NCBI GenBank assembly: GCA_016714565.1
Contig: JADKDM010000017.1
Coordinates: 1-16,970 of the forward strand
DNA from: Candidatus Villigracilis propinquus
GTDB taxonomy: Bacteria > Chloroflexota > Anaerolineae > Anaerolineales > Villigracilaceae
DNA: 16,970 nt
Direction of reading: 5' to 3'
The first letter of the stretch is position 1. The number at the start of each line of letters is the position of its first letter. Of this stretch, positions 7,205-14,465 are shown in pieces. Position numbers and translations under genes: made by a program. The notes under the pieces are model-generated. The model was not told where the DNA came from. It did no database searches and saw only the letters and a list, made by a program, of their open reading frames with translations.

Positions 7205-8819
7205 TTATTTGCTTATATCGTTTACATAATCCACTGCGCCGGAACATGCGCCGGTGAGATATGGAGAAACAGTTTCCCAGGTTAGTTCCAGTCCCTCCGG
7301 CTTTGTATTGGTAATGGCCTCTGCGGAGACAGCCGCCGCCCGCATTGTAGTTGACCAACGTGAACTTCCACATGTCTTCGTAGGTTGCGGCATCTCCGGG
7401 GGATTCGCCTGTATAGTTGTACACGACCTGCCCCGCCTGTTCGCAATTGGCGATCATGGAGTGGGCAAAAACACCAACGGAAAAATCCGCCTGTGTGAGA
7501 TCAAGCCCAAGCGGACATTCCTCACATGAGGCATCCACACTGCTCACCAACGCGCCGCGCAGGATGGCTTGTTCGTCAGGCTCCAAATTCATATATCCCA
7601 CACCGCAAACATCGGCATCCATCACCAGCGGACAGAATTGATTGTAGAAGGAACGATTCCAGAAGAGGGTGGTATCTGCGCCGTTCTCCGTCAGTTGACC
7701 AAGCCCCGTATCCCCGACTTCCTGAAAGATGCCCGGCCAAAATTGACTTCTCGCGCGAAGAGATTTTTGATCAAACGGGCGGGTACGCCGGTCTCTTTGG
7801 CGGTGGTGAGGATCAGCTCGTCAAATTGATTTTGCCATTCGTTGACGGCATCGCGTGATTTCTCCAGACCGCATTGATTGACAACATTCCCCGGGGAGGC
7901 CGCCATCAGGACAGGTGCTTGCATCCACAGCTCCTTGCAGGATGAGGTTTGCGGCAAGGTAGGTGTAGGGAATGTCACTGGTGAGTTCTTCACTTTGGGT
8001 AGGTGTGGATAGCCATTCCGGAGCGCCGCCAACGGGCGGGAACACGCCCCACGAGTCGGAGCAGGTGGCTACGGGGTTTCCCTGCCATTGCGGGGAGAGC
8101 ACATCCACATACCAGTAGAGTTGATCGGGGTCGCCTTCATCCACTTGTTGCACGCGGACTTGAGCCTTGAACACGGGGCTGCTATCCCCATAACTTGAAT
8201 AGGACCAGAATTCCACGGTGATGCCATCTTCGCCCGTTTCAGGGATGCGGAATTTACATACGTCAGTGTCTTCGCAGAAGAATGGCTGGTCGTCGTAGGT
8301 GCCTTCGATGCGGTTGATGCTTTCGTTGGGGAGGGGTTCCTGCCCTGTGATGACGAGGGTGGGTTTGGTTTCGCAAATATTGGTGGAGGTGCTGAGGACG
8401 GGTTCGCAATCTTCGAGAGAAATCCACGCACTGGCGGGGCAAGCTGCATGGATATTTCCTTTTCTTTTGTTCGCTGCCGACCTGCACGGCGTAGTATCCA
8501 CACAGGTTTTATATTCGCGGATGGGGCAGGGAGGCTGGGTGATCCATGTTTTGTAGATGGCTTGACCGCAGTCGCTGAATACTTCTTCGGGGAGGGGCAT
8601 GCCTTCGTGATCTACAATGACGGTGCAGGCCAGTTCTTTTTTCTTCCAGGTGAGCAGATTCCATTCGTAGGCTGTGTAGTCCACGGCAATGATGGAGAAG
8701 CGGTCCGGGCCGGGTGGGGGATTGGGTTCAGGATCAGGCGCGAGTTTAGGAGCGAGCGCCATGTTCGAGATGGCGATCAGGATTGAGATAAGTCCAATTT
8801 TCCAGCGGCGTATCTGCAT
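7205..8819 (-). CDS. Secreted lytic transglycosylase (SLT-type domain), frameshifted
   Basis: A protein of about 538 residues cleaving peptidoglycan glycan strands outside the membrane. The ATG at 8819 opens a signal peptide (RRWKIGLISILIAISNMALA); the TTG nine bases earlier lies in the upstream terminator stem and is unlikely. Then come a Pro-rich spacer, a Cys-rich region and a beta-type module (KPTLVITGQEPLPNESINRI to SPVFKAQVRV). The catalytic part, joined across frames, reads RLIKNLFARESQFWPGIFQE, VGDTGLGQLTENGADTTLFW and later KFTLVNYNAGGGCLAEAI. This is the SLT pattern of catalytic Glu in ESxFxP, GLxQ and a YNAG motif. Breaks sit near 7895, 7748 and 7335. About 930 bases from the start are intact. 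It is separated from the ccm cluster by a terminator. Confidence 0.75.
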
Positions 8820-8826
8820 CTGAATC

Positions 8827-8861
8827 AAAAGAGTCCGCCTGAATTATAAGCGGACTCTTTT
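8827..8861 (-). terminator. Strong terminator ending the ccm cluster
   Basis: A perfect twelve-base stem, AAAAGAGTCCGC with GCGGACTCTTTT and an eleven-base loop, lies eight bases after the ccmD stop. The arms are symmetric in T/A ends, so it can act in both directions, but only the minus-strand ccm transcript reaches it. Its left arm ends eight bases before the transglycosylase ATG at 8819. Confidence 0.85.
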
Positions 8862-8868
8862 GTAAATT

Positions 8869-9033
8869 TCATTTCTTTTTTGTTTGTTCAGCCTCAAGGG
8901 ATTGGAGGGTTTCGAGGTCCTGGTTGAGGTTTTTATTTCGAAGGTATACGCTGAGGACGTAGAGGCCCATAGTGATGAGGGCGATGACATGGCCTGCGAT
9001 CATGTAGCCTGAGGTGTCGGGGAAGGTTTCCAT
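8869..9033 (-). CDS. ccmD: CcmD-like small haem-exporter membrane protein
   Basis: A 54-residue protein with one membrane span (about residues 10-30, GYMIAGHVIALITMGLYVLS) followed by a charged cytoplasmic tail with NKNLNQDLETLQSLEAEQTK. Size, topology and position directly after ccmC match CcmD, which keeps CcmC with the CcmE-haem complex and helps release it. GGAG stands about eight bases before the ATG, and the gene begins 11 bases after the ccmC stop. Longer readings of the same frame run back through ccmC antisense to its coding frame and are not real. Sequence alone is weak for such a small protein; context carries the call. Confidence 0.8.
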   Translation of the reverse strand: METFPDTSGYMIAGHVIALITMGLYVLSVYLRNKNLNQDLETLQSLEAEQTKKK

Positions 9034-9044
9034 TTTTACTCCAA

Positions 9045-9743
9045 TTACATTGAGACGTTGAGTTTGAGTTGTTCGACCTTTTCCTGCAAGCCGCCGAGGC
9101 GGATGCGGTGCCACATCATGTCGATGAAAATGACGGTGAAGGCGAAGAGGGCGAAGAAGAAGGCGGTGCGCATATCGGCGGTCATATCGAAGCCGCCCTG
9201 AGCTTCGGCGCTTGCATTGCCGATGACGACAGGGTGAATGGTGCGGAAGAGGCGAATGACCATGAAGGTGATGGGGGCGCTGAGGCCGCCCAGCAGGGCG
9301 TAGACTGCGCCGAAGCGCGCGCGCTTGTCGGGGTCTTCGATGCCCTGACGGAGCATGAAGTAGGCGATGTAGATGAGCTCGGTGACGGCGGCGGTGGTGA
9401 GGCGGGGGTCCCATGTCCACCAGGTGTTCCAGGCGGGGCGGGCCCAAATGGAGCCGAGGACGATGGTGATGAAGAAGAACATGGTGCTGACTTCAACGGC
9501 CGCGACTTCGAAGCGGTCCCATTTCATGTCTTTGGTGACGAGGTAGGCGATGCCTGCTGCGGCGGAAAGGACAAAGCCGACCAAGCCGACCCATGCGGTG
9601 CCGATATGGAAATAGAAGACGCGTTGGACATCTCCCATGACGGCTTCGGTAGGTGCGAAGACGACGGCTAGGTAGGTGGCAATGCCGAGGACGATGATCG
9701 AAACAATATCCAGAATGGTGAGTGCGATTGGTTTGGATTGCAT
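9045..9743 (-). CDS. ccmC: CcmC haem-handling protein of cytochrome c maturation
   Basis: An intact 232-residue membrane protein with about six spans. It carries the tryptophan-rich haem-handling motif WWTWDPRLT at residues 108-116 and two conserved external His, His46 (FYFHIG) and His170 (RTIHPVV), the axial haem ligands of this family. CcmC loads haem onto CcmE at the outer face of the membrane. AAAGGAG lies eight bases before the ATG. The gap of 116 bases to ccmB is longer than other gaps in the cluster and holds no gene. The C-terminal tail GGLQEKVEQLKLNV is a short coiled-coil-like helix. Confidence 0.95.
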   Translation of the reverse strand: MQSKPIALTILDIVSIIVLGIATYLAVVFAPTEAVMGDVQRVFYFHIGTAWVGLVGFVLSAAAGIAYLVTKDMKWDRFEVAAVEVSTMFFFITIVLGSIWARPAWNTWWTWDPRLTTAAVTELIYIAYFMLRQGIEDPDKRARFGAVYALLGGLSAPITFMVIRLFRTIHPVVIGNASAEAQGGFDMTADMRTAFFFALFAFTVIFIDMMWHRIRLGGLQEKVEQLKLNVSM

Positions 9744-9859
9744 TGAACGAACTCCTTTTAAAATTTACGATATCTGATTGACGATTTCTTCGATTAGATC
9801 GTATTTGATATAAAACTTGCTGAGAATACTTTTTTTGGTCTGTAGATTTTGAAGAATTT

Positions 9860-10558
9860 TTATTCTTCGACAACAAAGTCAAAAACCATGAAGGCAACGG
9901 CGATGAAGATCACGTCGTAGACGATGAGAAGGTTGAGCGGGGCGAGAATTTCGGCAAAGTCTGCACCAACTAATAACCCACCACTTGCTTTGACGGATGC
10001 GAGCAAAACGGGAACTGCCACGGGGAAAAGCAGAATCGGGAGCAGCACATCCCGCGTGCGGGTTTGCACAGACATGGCCGAGAGCAGAGTGCCGACGGCA
10101 ATGTAGCCAATGGAGCCCAGCAGGATGACGCCAAGAAAACTTAATTGAAAGATGCGGACTTCGTTGTAGAGCAGGGCATACAGCGGAAGGACAATGGCTT
10201 CGACGATGAGCATGAAGGCAAGGTTGCTGATGGCTTTGCCAAAGAAGATGGCGGCGCGATCCACGGGGGCGAGCAGGAGACCATCCATGCAGCCGCGGTC
10301 TTTTTCCACAGCCATGGAGCGGTTGAGGCCGAGCGTGCCTGCAAAGGCGAAGGTTGTCCACAAGACGCCAGCGGTGACAGATTGGCGGACTTTGATATCC
10401 AGTTCCAGTGCGAAGTTGAAGATGAGAATGACCAGCATGGAAAAGACCAGCATGGCGGAGAGCAATTCGCGCGAGCGGAATTCTGCCGAGAGGTCTTTCT
10501 GGACGATGGCAAAGCTTGCAAGGTGGCTTTGAAGAAGGAGGGAAGCAGTTTGTTTCAT
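9860..10558 (-). CDS. ccmB: CcmB, membrane subunit of the cytochrome c maturation ABC complex
   Basis: An intact 232-residue protein with about six membrane spans. The family signature is visible as MAVEKDRGCMDGLLLAPVDR followed by AAIFFGKAISN, the coupling region after the second span. Early residues SFAIVQKDLSAEFRSRELLS match the cytoplasmic N-terminal helix. CcmB pairs with CcmA; the ABC unit drives release of holo-CcmE from CcmC rather than haem export. The start lies 27 bases after the ccmA stop; no strong ribosome binding site is seen before the ATG, which may mean translation coupled to ccmA. Confidence 0.95.
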   Translation of the reverse strand: MKQTASLLLQSHLASFAIVQKDLSAEFRSRELLSAMLVFSMLVILIFNFALELDIKVRQSVTAGVLWTTFAFAGTLGLNRSMAVEKDRGCMDGLLLAPVDRAAIFFGKAISNLAFMLIVEAIVLPLYALLYNEVRIFQLSFLGVILLGSIGYIAVGTLLSAMSVQTRTRDVLLPILLFPVAVPVLLASVKASGGLLVGADFAEILAPLNLLIVYDVIFIAVAFMVFDFVVEE

Positions 10559-10585
10559 GGTTGCTTTCGCTTTGTATTTCTGTAA

Positions 10586-11284
10586 TTACGACTCCAATGC
10601 TTTCTTGTAAAAATCGAAAAGGTTGGTGTTTTTGAAGTCTGTCCGTTTGGCAGAGGCCGCAATGACGCCGCGCGAGAGAATGTCGAAGCGGGTGGCGAGG
10701 TCTTCGGCGCGGGCGAGATCGTGGGAGGTCATCACCACGGTGCGGCCTTTTGCGGCGACGGACTTAAGCACATCGTCCAGCATTTCGGAGGCGTCCTGGT
10801 CGAGACCGGTATAAGGCTCGTCGAAGAGCATCACTTCGGGGTCGTGGATGACGGCTCTGCCGATGGCGAGGCGCTGCTGCATTCCGCGTGAAAAGGTGCG
10901 GACGAGGTCTTTGCGGCGTTTTTCGAGGCCGACCATGCCCAACACTTCGGTGATGCGCGGGCCGAAATTCATAATGCCGTACATGCGGGCATAGAATTCT
11001 AAATTTTCTTCGGCGGTCAGGTCGGGGTAAAGCAGGGGCATATGCGAGACCACTCCCAGCTTTGCACGGACTTGAGCGGATTCGTTTGGCAGCGAATGAC
11101 CTGCCACTTTTACACTTCCCAGTGATGGGCGCGAAAGGGTGGCGAGGATGCGCAGGAAGGTGGTTTTGCCTGCGCCGTTCGGCCCAAGCAGTGCCACAAA
11201 TTCACCGGGCTCCACGGAAAAATCCACTCCGCGCAGGATGGTTTTTAGTCCAAAGCGTTTGACGAGTTTTTTGGTTTCGATCAT
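10586..11284 (-). CDS. ccmA: CcmA, ATPase subunit of the cytochrome c maturation ABC complex
   Basis: An intact 232-residue ABC ATPase with Walker A GPNGAGKTT (34-42), signature motif SRGMQQR (132-138), Walker B VMLFDEP (151-157) and switch His188 in TSHD. The ATPase family alone is broad, but the position directly before ccmB, the usual CcmA length and the flanking ccm genes fix the role. ATP hydrolysis powers release of haem-loaded CcmE for CcmF. The last 20 residues (DFKNTNLFDFYKKALES) form a short tail typical of Chloroflexota-type copies by my recollection only. The gap to the preceding cytochrome gene carries a dispersed repeat. Confidence 0.92.
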   Translation of the reverse strand: MIETKKLVKRFGLKTILRGVDFSVEPGEFVALLGPNGAGKTTFLRILATLSRPSLGSVKVAGHSLPNESAQVRAKLGVVSHMPLLYPDLTAEENLEFYARMYGIMNFGPRITEVLGMVGLEKRRKDLVRTFSRGMQQRLAIGRAVIHDPEVMLFDEPYTGLDQDASEMLDDVLKSVAAKGRTVVMTSHDLARAEDLATRFDILSRGVIAASAKRTDFKNTNLFDFYKKALES

Positions 11285-11295
11285 TTGGATTCCAT

Positions 11296-11333
11296 CTCGT
11301 CATTGCGAAGGCGCTCTTCCCGCGAAGCAATCT
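11296..11333. repeat. Dispersed palindromic repeat (CGTCATTGCGA type)
   Basis: The sequence begins CGTCATTGCGAAGGCGC and ends CGCGAAGCAATCTC, the pattern of a widespread bacterial intergenic repeat. A degraded inverted half copy follows to about 11358 (on the minus strand TCATCTGCGAGGGCGTCATG). It fills the 78-base gap between the cytochrome gene and ccmA, so it is transcribed within the cluster and can fold in the messenger RNA. Confidence 0.7.
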
Positions 11334-11362
11334 CTCGCATGACGCCCTCGCAGATGAGTTAA

Positions 11363-12742
11363 TTACGACTTTTTCTTCAACGCGTTCTTTAATTCTTCGC
11401 GTCGTTCTTTGTATGCCTGGTCGGAGAGTTTACCGGCGCGGTGCAGTTCGTCGATGGCGATGATGGCGTCCATGATGGATTCGCTGTCGCCAAATTCGTC
11501 CTCTTCCTCTTCGACCTCTTCCTCGTTTTTATTGTTATCGCGCATGTACATCCATACGCCGGCGAGAATGAGCACAAGGCCAAGCGCGCCAATGCCGATC
11601 AACAGGTTTTTATTCTGGGTCACATCAGGAGTGACGGTTGTGGCATCTTTCGGTTCTCCGGTTAGGACAAGGTCCAGATTTTCGCCTTCACTGATCGCGC
11701 TCGCGGAATAAACGTGGAAGTTAGTACCTTGCAGGGTTTGAATACCTTCATCGGTGAGTGTATCGCTTTCGGCTTCCACACCTTCAGGCAGGAACAGGGA
11801 TACCTCGCCAATAGATAGTAATGCTGGTTGTGAGATGCTGATCTCCTTCGCCTTTGGAAGAGATGCGAATGCGATCAGGCTGTACGGGGTGTTGCTGGGC
11901 GGCATGGCGAAACCGTTCGCAGTGGGGAGGAAGGCTGCACTATCCTGTCCGGCTTCATAGCCGAGACCTTCGGAGCCTTCGGGGAAGGCCAGGAAAGGTA
12001 CCTTTTGTTCATCGCCCATGTTAATGTTGATGGTTTTATCACTTGCGTTTGTGAACGTGTACACGGCAAAGACCTGCACAGCGTCTTCTGATGCAAAGTC
12101 AAAGAAGAGCTGGAGGGAATCGATCTTCAAGGTGCTGAAATCATCGGTGCTGGAATAGATGATGATGTCTGGCAGGGCCAATTCGGTTGCGCCGGCAGGC
12201 ACCACGGCAAACTCGGTTTGGTAGCTCATACCTGCCACTTCCAACTCGGCGAGGTAGATCTGGTTTTCCATAATTTCGACGCCTTCAAAGGAATAAGTTC
12301 CATCCGCGTTGAGGGTGCCTTCGATGGTGAGAATTTCCTGCGGGCCAGCAGCCGGGTCGCTGCCATGATCGAATCCGCGCAAAGTGATCGCCTGGTTAGA
12401 TGGGAAATCTGTGCCTGAGCGATTATCGACCAGACCGCTGATGCTTCCGCCAGTGACGGCGACAGGTTCCACGGTCGCTTCAGGCGTGACTTGGGCCTGG
12501 GCTGTGCCATCGAGAGGCGTTGCTTCGGCTGACGGGGTTCCGGAATCTGTTGCAGCGGCAACTGGTGTTTCAGTAGCAGCAGCCACTACCGGCGCGGGGG
12601 GAAGCGCAAACGTCAATGTGCGGATGTATGCCGCGACGGCGTAGGCTTCTTCATCGCTAAAGCTGCTTCCAAAAGCGGGGACATCGCCGGCGCCTTCCTT
12701 GATCATCTTTACAATTTGATCTTCGGTGAGCGCAGACATCAT
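11363..12742 (-). CDS. Cytochrome c lipoprotein, C-terminal 459 codons (same gene as 12743-13240)
   Basis: This intact frame holds the end of a two-domain cytochrome c. It opens with the second cytochrome-like fold (LTEDQIVKMIKEGAGDVPAF, then DEEAYAVAAYIRTL), where the usual Met ligand of GxMPxF is Val. A linker rich in Ala, Thr and Pro (about residues 48-92) leads to a beta-rich extracytoplasmic region (about 97-365), one membrane span (about 379-400, NLLIGIGALGLVLILAGVWM) and an acidic cytoplasmic tail. The tail ends in a helical hairpin, LHRAGKLSDQAYKERREEL, like SHOCT modules. The Met at 12742 is only the first one after a frameshift, not the true start. The gene lies inside the ccm cluster and is a likely client of it. 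Confidence 0.85.
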   Translation of the reverse strand: MMSALTEDQIVKMIKEGAGDVPAFGSSFSDEEAYAVAAYIRTLTFALPPAPVVAAATETPVAAATDSGTPSAEATPLDGTAQAQVTPEATVEPVAVTGGSISGLVDNRSGTDFPSNQAITLRGFDHGSDPAAGPQEILTIEGTLNADGTYSFEGVEIMENQIYLAELEVAGMSYQTEFAVVPAGATELALPDIIIYSSTDDFSTLKIDSLQLFFDFASEDAVQVFAVYTFTNASDKTININMGDEQKVPFLAFPEGSEGLGYEAGQDSAAFLPTANGFAMPPSNTPYSLIAFASLPKAKEISISQPALLSIGEVSLFLPEGVEAESDTLTDEGIQTLQGTNFHVYSASAISEGENLDLVLTGEPKDATTVTPDVTQNKNLLIGIGALGLVLILAGVWMYMRDNNKNEEEVEEEEDEFGDSESIMDAIIAIDELHRAGKLSDQAYKERREELKNALKKKS

Positions 12743-13240
12743 TTCCTGATTGCTGAACGCTTTGGCACAGTCGGCGCAGTTTTCTTCAAAGAGGATTTGC
12801 CCGTTTCAACTTGCTGGTCTGTGGTGTGCAGGGTCAAGGCGTAGGATACAACATCCCAACGCTGCTGATCGCTCAAGCTGAGGAATGGAGGCATGAAGCG
12901 GTCAAGGTTGCCTTGTGTGACCATTGTGTACCAGGCCGCTGGAGATGGCCTTGCGCGCGGTTTCAGGCAGGGCGAAGGCAGCTACGGTAACGGGGAGTTA
13001 TTTTCCATCAGGGCCATCGCCGAGGCCAGTGTGACCGTGGCAAGGCGCGCATTTTTTCCACATAGATTGCGGCGCCGCTTTCAAGATCGGGTGCGCTGGC
13101 AGGGTAAGAGCGGTCCAAGCGTTGGGGCAGGGGTGGGCGCCACATAGCCGGGCGGGGGCGTGACATCTGCCGCGAGGGTGAAGTTGCAGGCGGGAGGAGG
13201 GTGCGGCTATTGCTAAAATAATGGGATAACGTAGTTTCAT
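12743..13240 (-). CDS. Cytochrome c lipoprotein, N-terminal part, frameshifted
   Basis: The true start is ATG 13240 with GAGG six bases upstream. Pieces in several frames give a signal (KLRYPIILAIAA), a lipoprotein-type Cys in PPACNFTLAADVT, a Pro-rich spacer (TPPPGYVAPTPAPTLGPLL), then a full cytochrome c domain: haem site CAPCH in YVEKCAPCHGHTGLGDG and Met ligand in RFMPPF, followed by DQQRWDVVSYALTLH. A second cytochrome-like domain starts with EENCADCAKAFSNQE, which keeps the Cys pair but has no His after it in any frame. Breaks fall near 13205, 13120, 13050, 13015, 12940 and 12785. The product would be a membrane-tethered electron carrier with one certain haem. Confidence 0.75.
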
Positions 13241-13313
13241 GAAGTTCCTCAAAGGATAGACTCTTTTCAGCACTCAGCTGCTTCAGCGGAAACTGCTAAT
13301 CCTGAAAGCTGAT

Positions 13314-13823
13314 TTACTTCACTGCCTTCCCGCAGGATGGGCAGAATTTATCAGTGACCAAGACAGGCTTTCCGCATTTGGGGCAGAAGCCCGCGGATTT
13401 GCTTTTGTGTTCCTTGCGGCGTGCCGCGATCATCGCTTCGAGATCGTCGTCGTTGACTTGCGATTCGGCTTCGGAAGAGATCCGCGCGTTTAGCGGCAGC
13501 AGCTTTTTCGATGCGTGCTTCCACGTTGTTTGCAGAAGTTGAGACAGGCGCAAGTTCATCGAGCTTGCGAAGAATGTCGAGCCTTTTTGCAAGAGTGCGG
13601 TGCGTTGTTCGGGGTAATCTTCTTCAGGGATCTTGCCGAGTTTGAAGTCGAAATCAAGTTCCTGCAGGGAGTTGACCACACGGTCACGCTCCGCTTTCAA
13701 CGAGGAGACTTCGTGTGTTTCGCTGGTGCGTGCGCGTCGCGCGCGGGATGTGAATGGCGCATACAAATAGATGCCGACCACCACAATGACTGCGAGTACT
13801 AGAAAGAGCGAGCCTAATTCCAT
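13314..13823 (-). CDS. CcmI-like membrane protein with C-terminal zinc ribbon
   Basis: A 169-codon frame with an N-terminal span (SLFLVLAVIVVVGIYLYAPF) and the CcmI N-terminal helix pattern: LKAERDRVVNSLQELDFDFK then LGKIPEEDYPEQR (about residues 42-74). It ends with a zinc ribbon holding Cys147, Cys150, Cys161 and Cys164 (FCPKCGKPV, KFCPSCGKAV), replacing the TPR region of proteobacterial CcmI. CcmI presents apocytochrome to CcmF/CcmH. Residues about 81-118 as read are out of frame: another frame gives ILRKLDELAPVSTSANNVEA and RIEKAAAAKRA, which continue the helix. Two one-base errors near 13580 and 13485 cancel and keep the frame open. The gene starts nine bases after the ccmG stop. Confidence 0.75.
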   Translation of the reverse strand: MELGSLFLVLAVIVVVGIYLYAPFTSRARRARTSETHEVSSLKAERDRVVNSLQELDFDFKLGKIPEEDYPEQRTALLQKGSTFFASSMNLRLSQLLQTTWKHASKKLLPLNARISSEAESQVNDDDLEAMIAARRKEHKSKSAGFCPKCGKPVLVTDKFCPSCGKAVK

Positions 13824-13832
13824 GTTTCCGCC

Positions 13833-14398
13833 TTAAGGGAGTTTTTGTGCAACGATGGATTTGATCTCATCTACCGAAACGAAGGGGCCGATCTTTACAA
13901 AATAAAGGACGCCGTTCTGGTCGATGAAATATGTTTCAGGTACGCCGCGAATGCGGAACATTTGCGAGATCTTTGTGCCCATGTCTGGGCCGTTGGAAAA
14001 CGTGATGCCGTACTTTTTCAGGTAGGCGCGGGCCTCGGGCTCGGTGTCCACATAATCGGCGCCAAGGAAGACAACCTCGTCATCCGCTTCGTAAAACTTC
14101 CAGGCTTCTTCGAGTTCTGCGGCTTCCTGTTCACACGGCTTGCACCAGGATGCCCAGAAATTGAGCACCACGATCTTGCCTTGAAATCAGAAAGCTTTAC
14201 TTCACTCTTGCCCGCGTATTCATACTCGCTGAATAGCGGCAGCGTAAAATCAGGATCGTCGCCGGGTTGCACCGTGCCCTGCTGGCGTTTACCGAGGATC
14301 ACTCCAACCAATGCAAGCAAAGCAACAAGAAATACCCAGATGGAAACTTGCGGCCTGTAAAGCGGCACACCGCGTTTTTGTGGGATGTTTTCAGTCAT
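13833..14398 (-). CDS. ccmG: CcmG/TlpA-type membrane-anchored thioredoxin, one frameshift
   Basis: A protein of about 188 residues that reduces cysteines of apocytochrome c or CcmH outside the membrane. The ATG at 14398 follows GGAG. The N-terminal frame gives one anchor span (VSIWVFLVALLALVGVILG) and the start of the thioredoxin fold (DDPDFTLPLFSEYEYAG). A one-base loss near 14180 moves the rest to another frame, giving KIVVLNFWASWCKPCEQEAA with the active-site pair WCKPC, later RIRGVPETYFIDQNGVLYF with the cis-Pro loop and GPFVSVDEIKSIVAQKLP. Restoring one base joins them as SDFKGKIVVLNFW. Distinction between CcmG, ResA and TlpA rests on its place between ccmH and the ccmI-like gene. Confidence 0.85.
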
Positions 14399-14413
14399 GA
14401 CATTCTCCAGTAG

Positions 14414-14463
14414 CCCTCATCCCCGACCCCTCTCCCTTTTTGGGAGAGGGCTAGGGTGAGGGG
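14414..14463. repeat. Long palindromic repeat (CCCTCATCCCC type)
   Basis: The arms CCCTCATCCCCGACCCCTCTCCC and the matching right arm, around a TTTTT loop, form a long near-perfect hairpin with the inner arms CCCTCTCCC and GGGAGAGGG exact. This is a widely dispersed intergenic repeat type. It fills the gap between ccmH (stop at 14466) and the ribosome binding site of ccmG, so it is transcribed in the cluster messenger. Confidence 0.8.
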
Positions 14464-14465
14464 GG

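Noticed and set aside
9034..9447. Long N-terminal extension of the ccmD frame, Arg/His-rich
   Set aside because: It is an out-of-frame reading of ccmC; the CcmD start at 9033 has a ribosome binding site and the right size.
9069..9671. Open frame of 200 codons on the plus strand, very acidic
   Set aside because: It lies wholly antisense to intact ccmC; its Glu/Asp/Gly-rich composition comes from the codon bias of the real gene.
9766..9803. Imperfect hairpin TACGAT...ATCGTA between ccmB and ccmC
   Set aside because: Pairing needs G-U pairs that exist only on the plus strand, whereas the transcript is minus; not a credible element.
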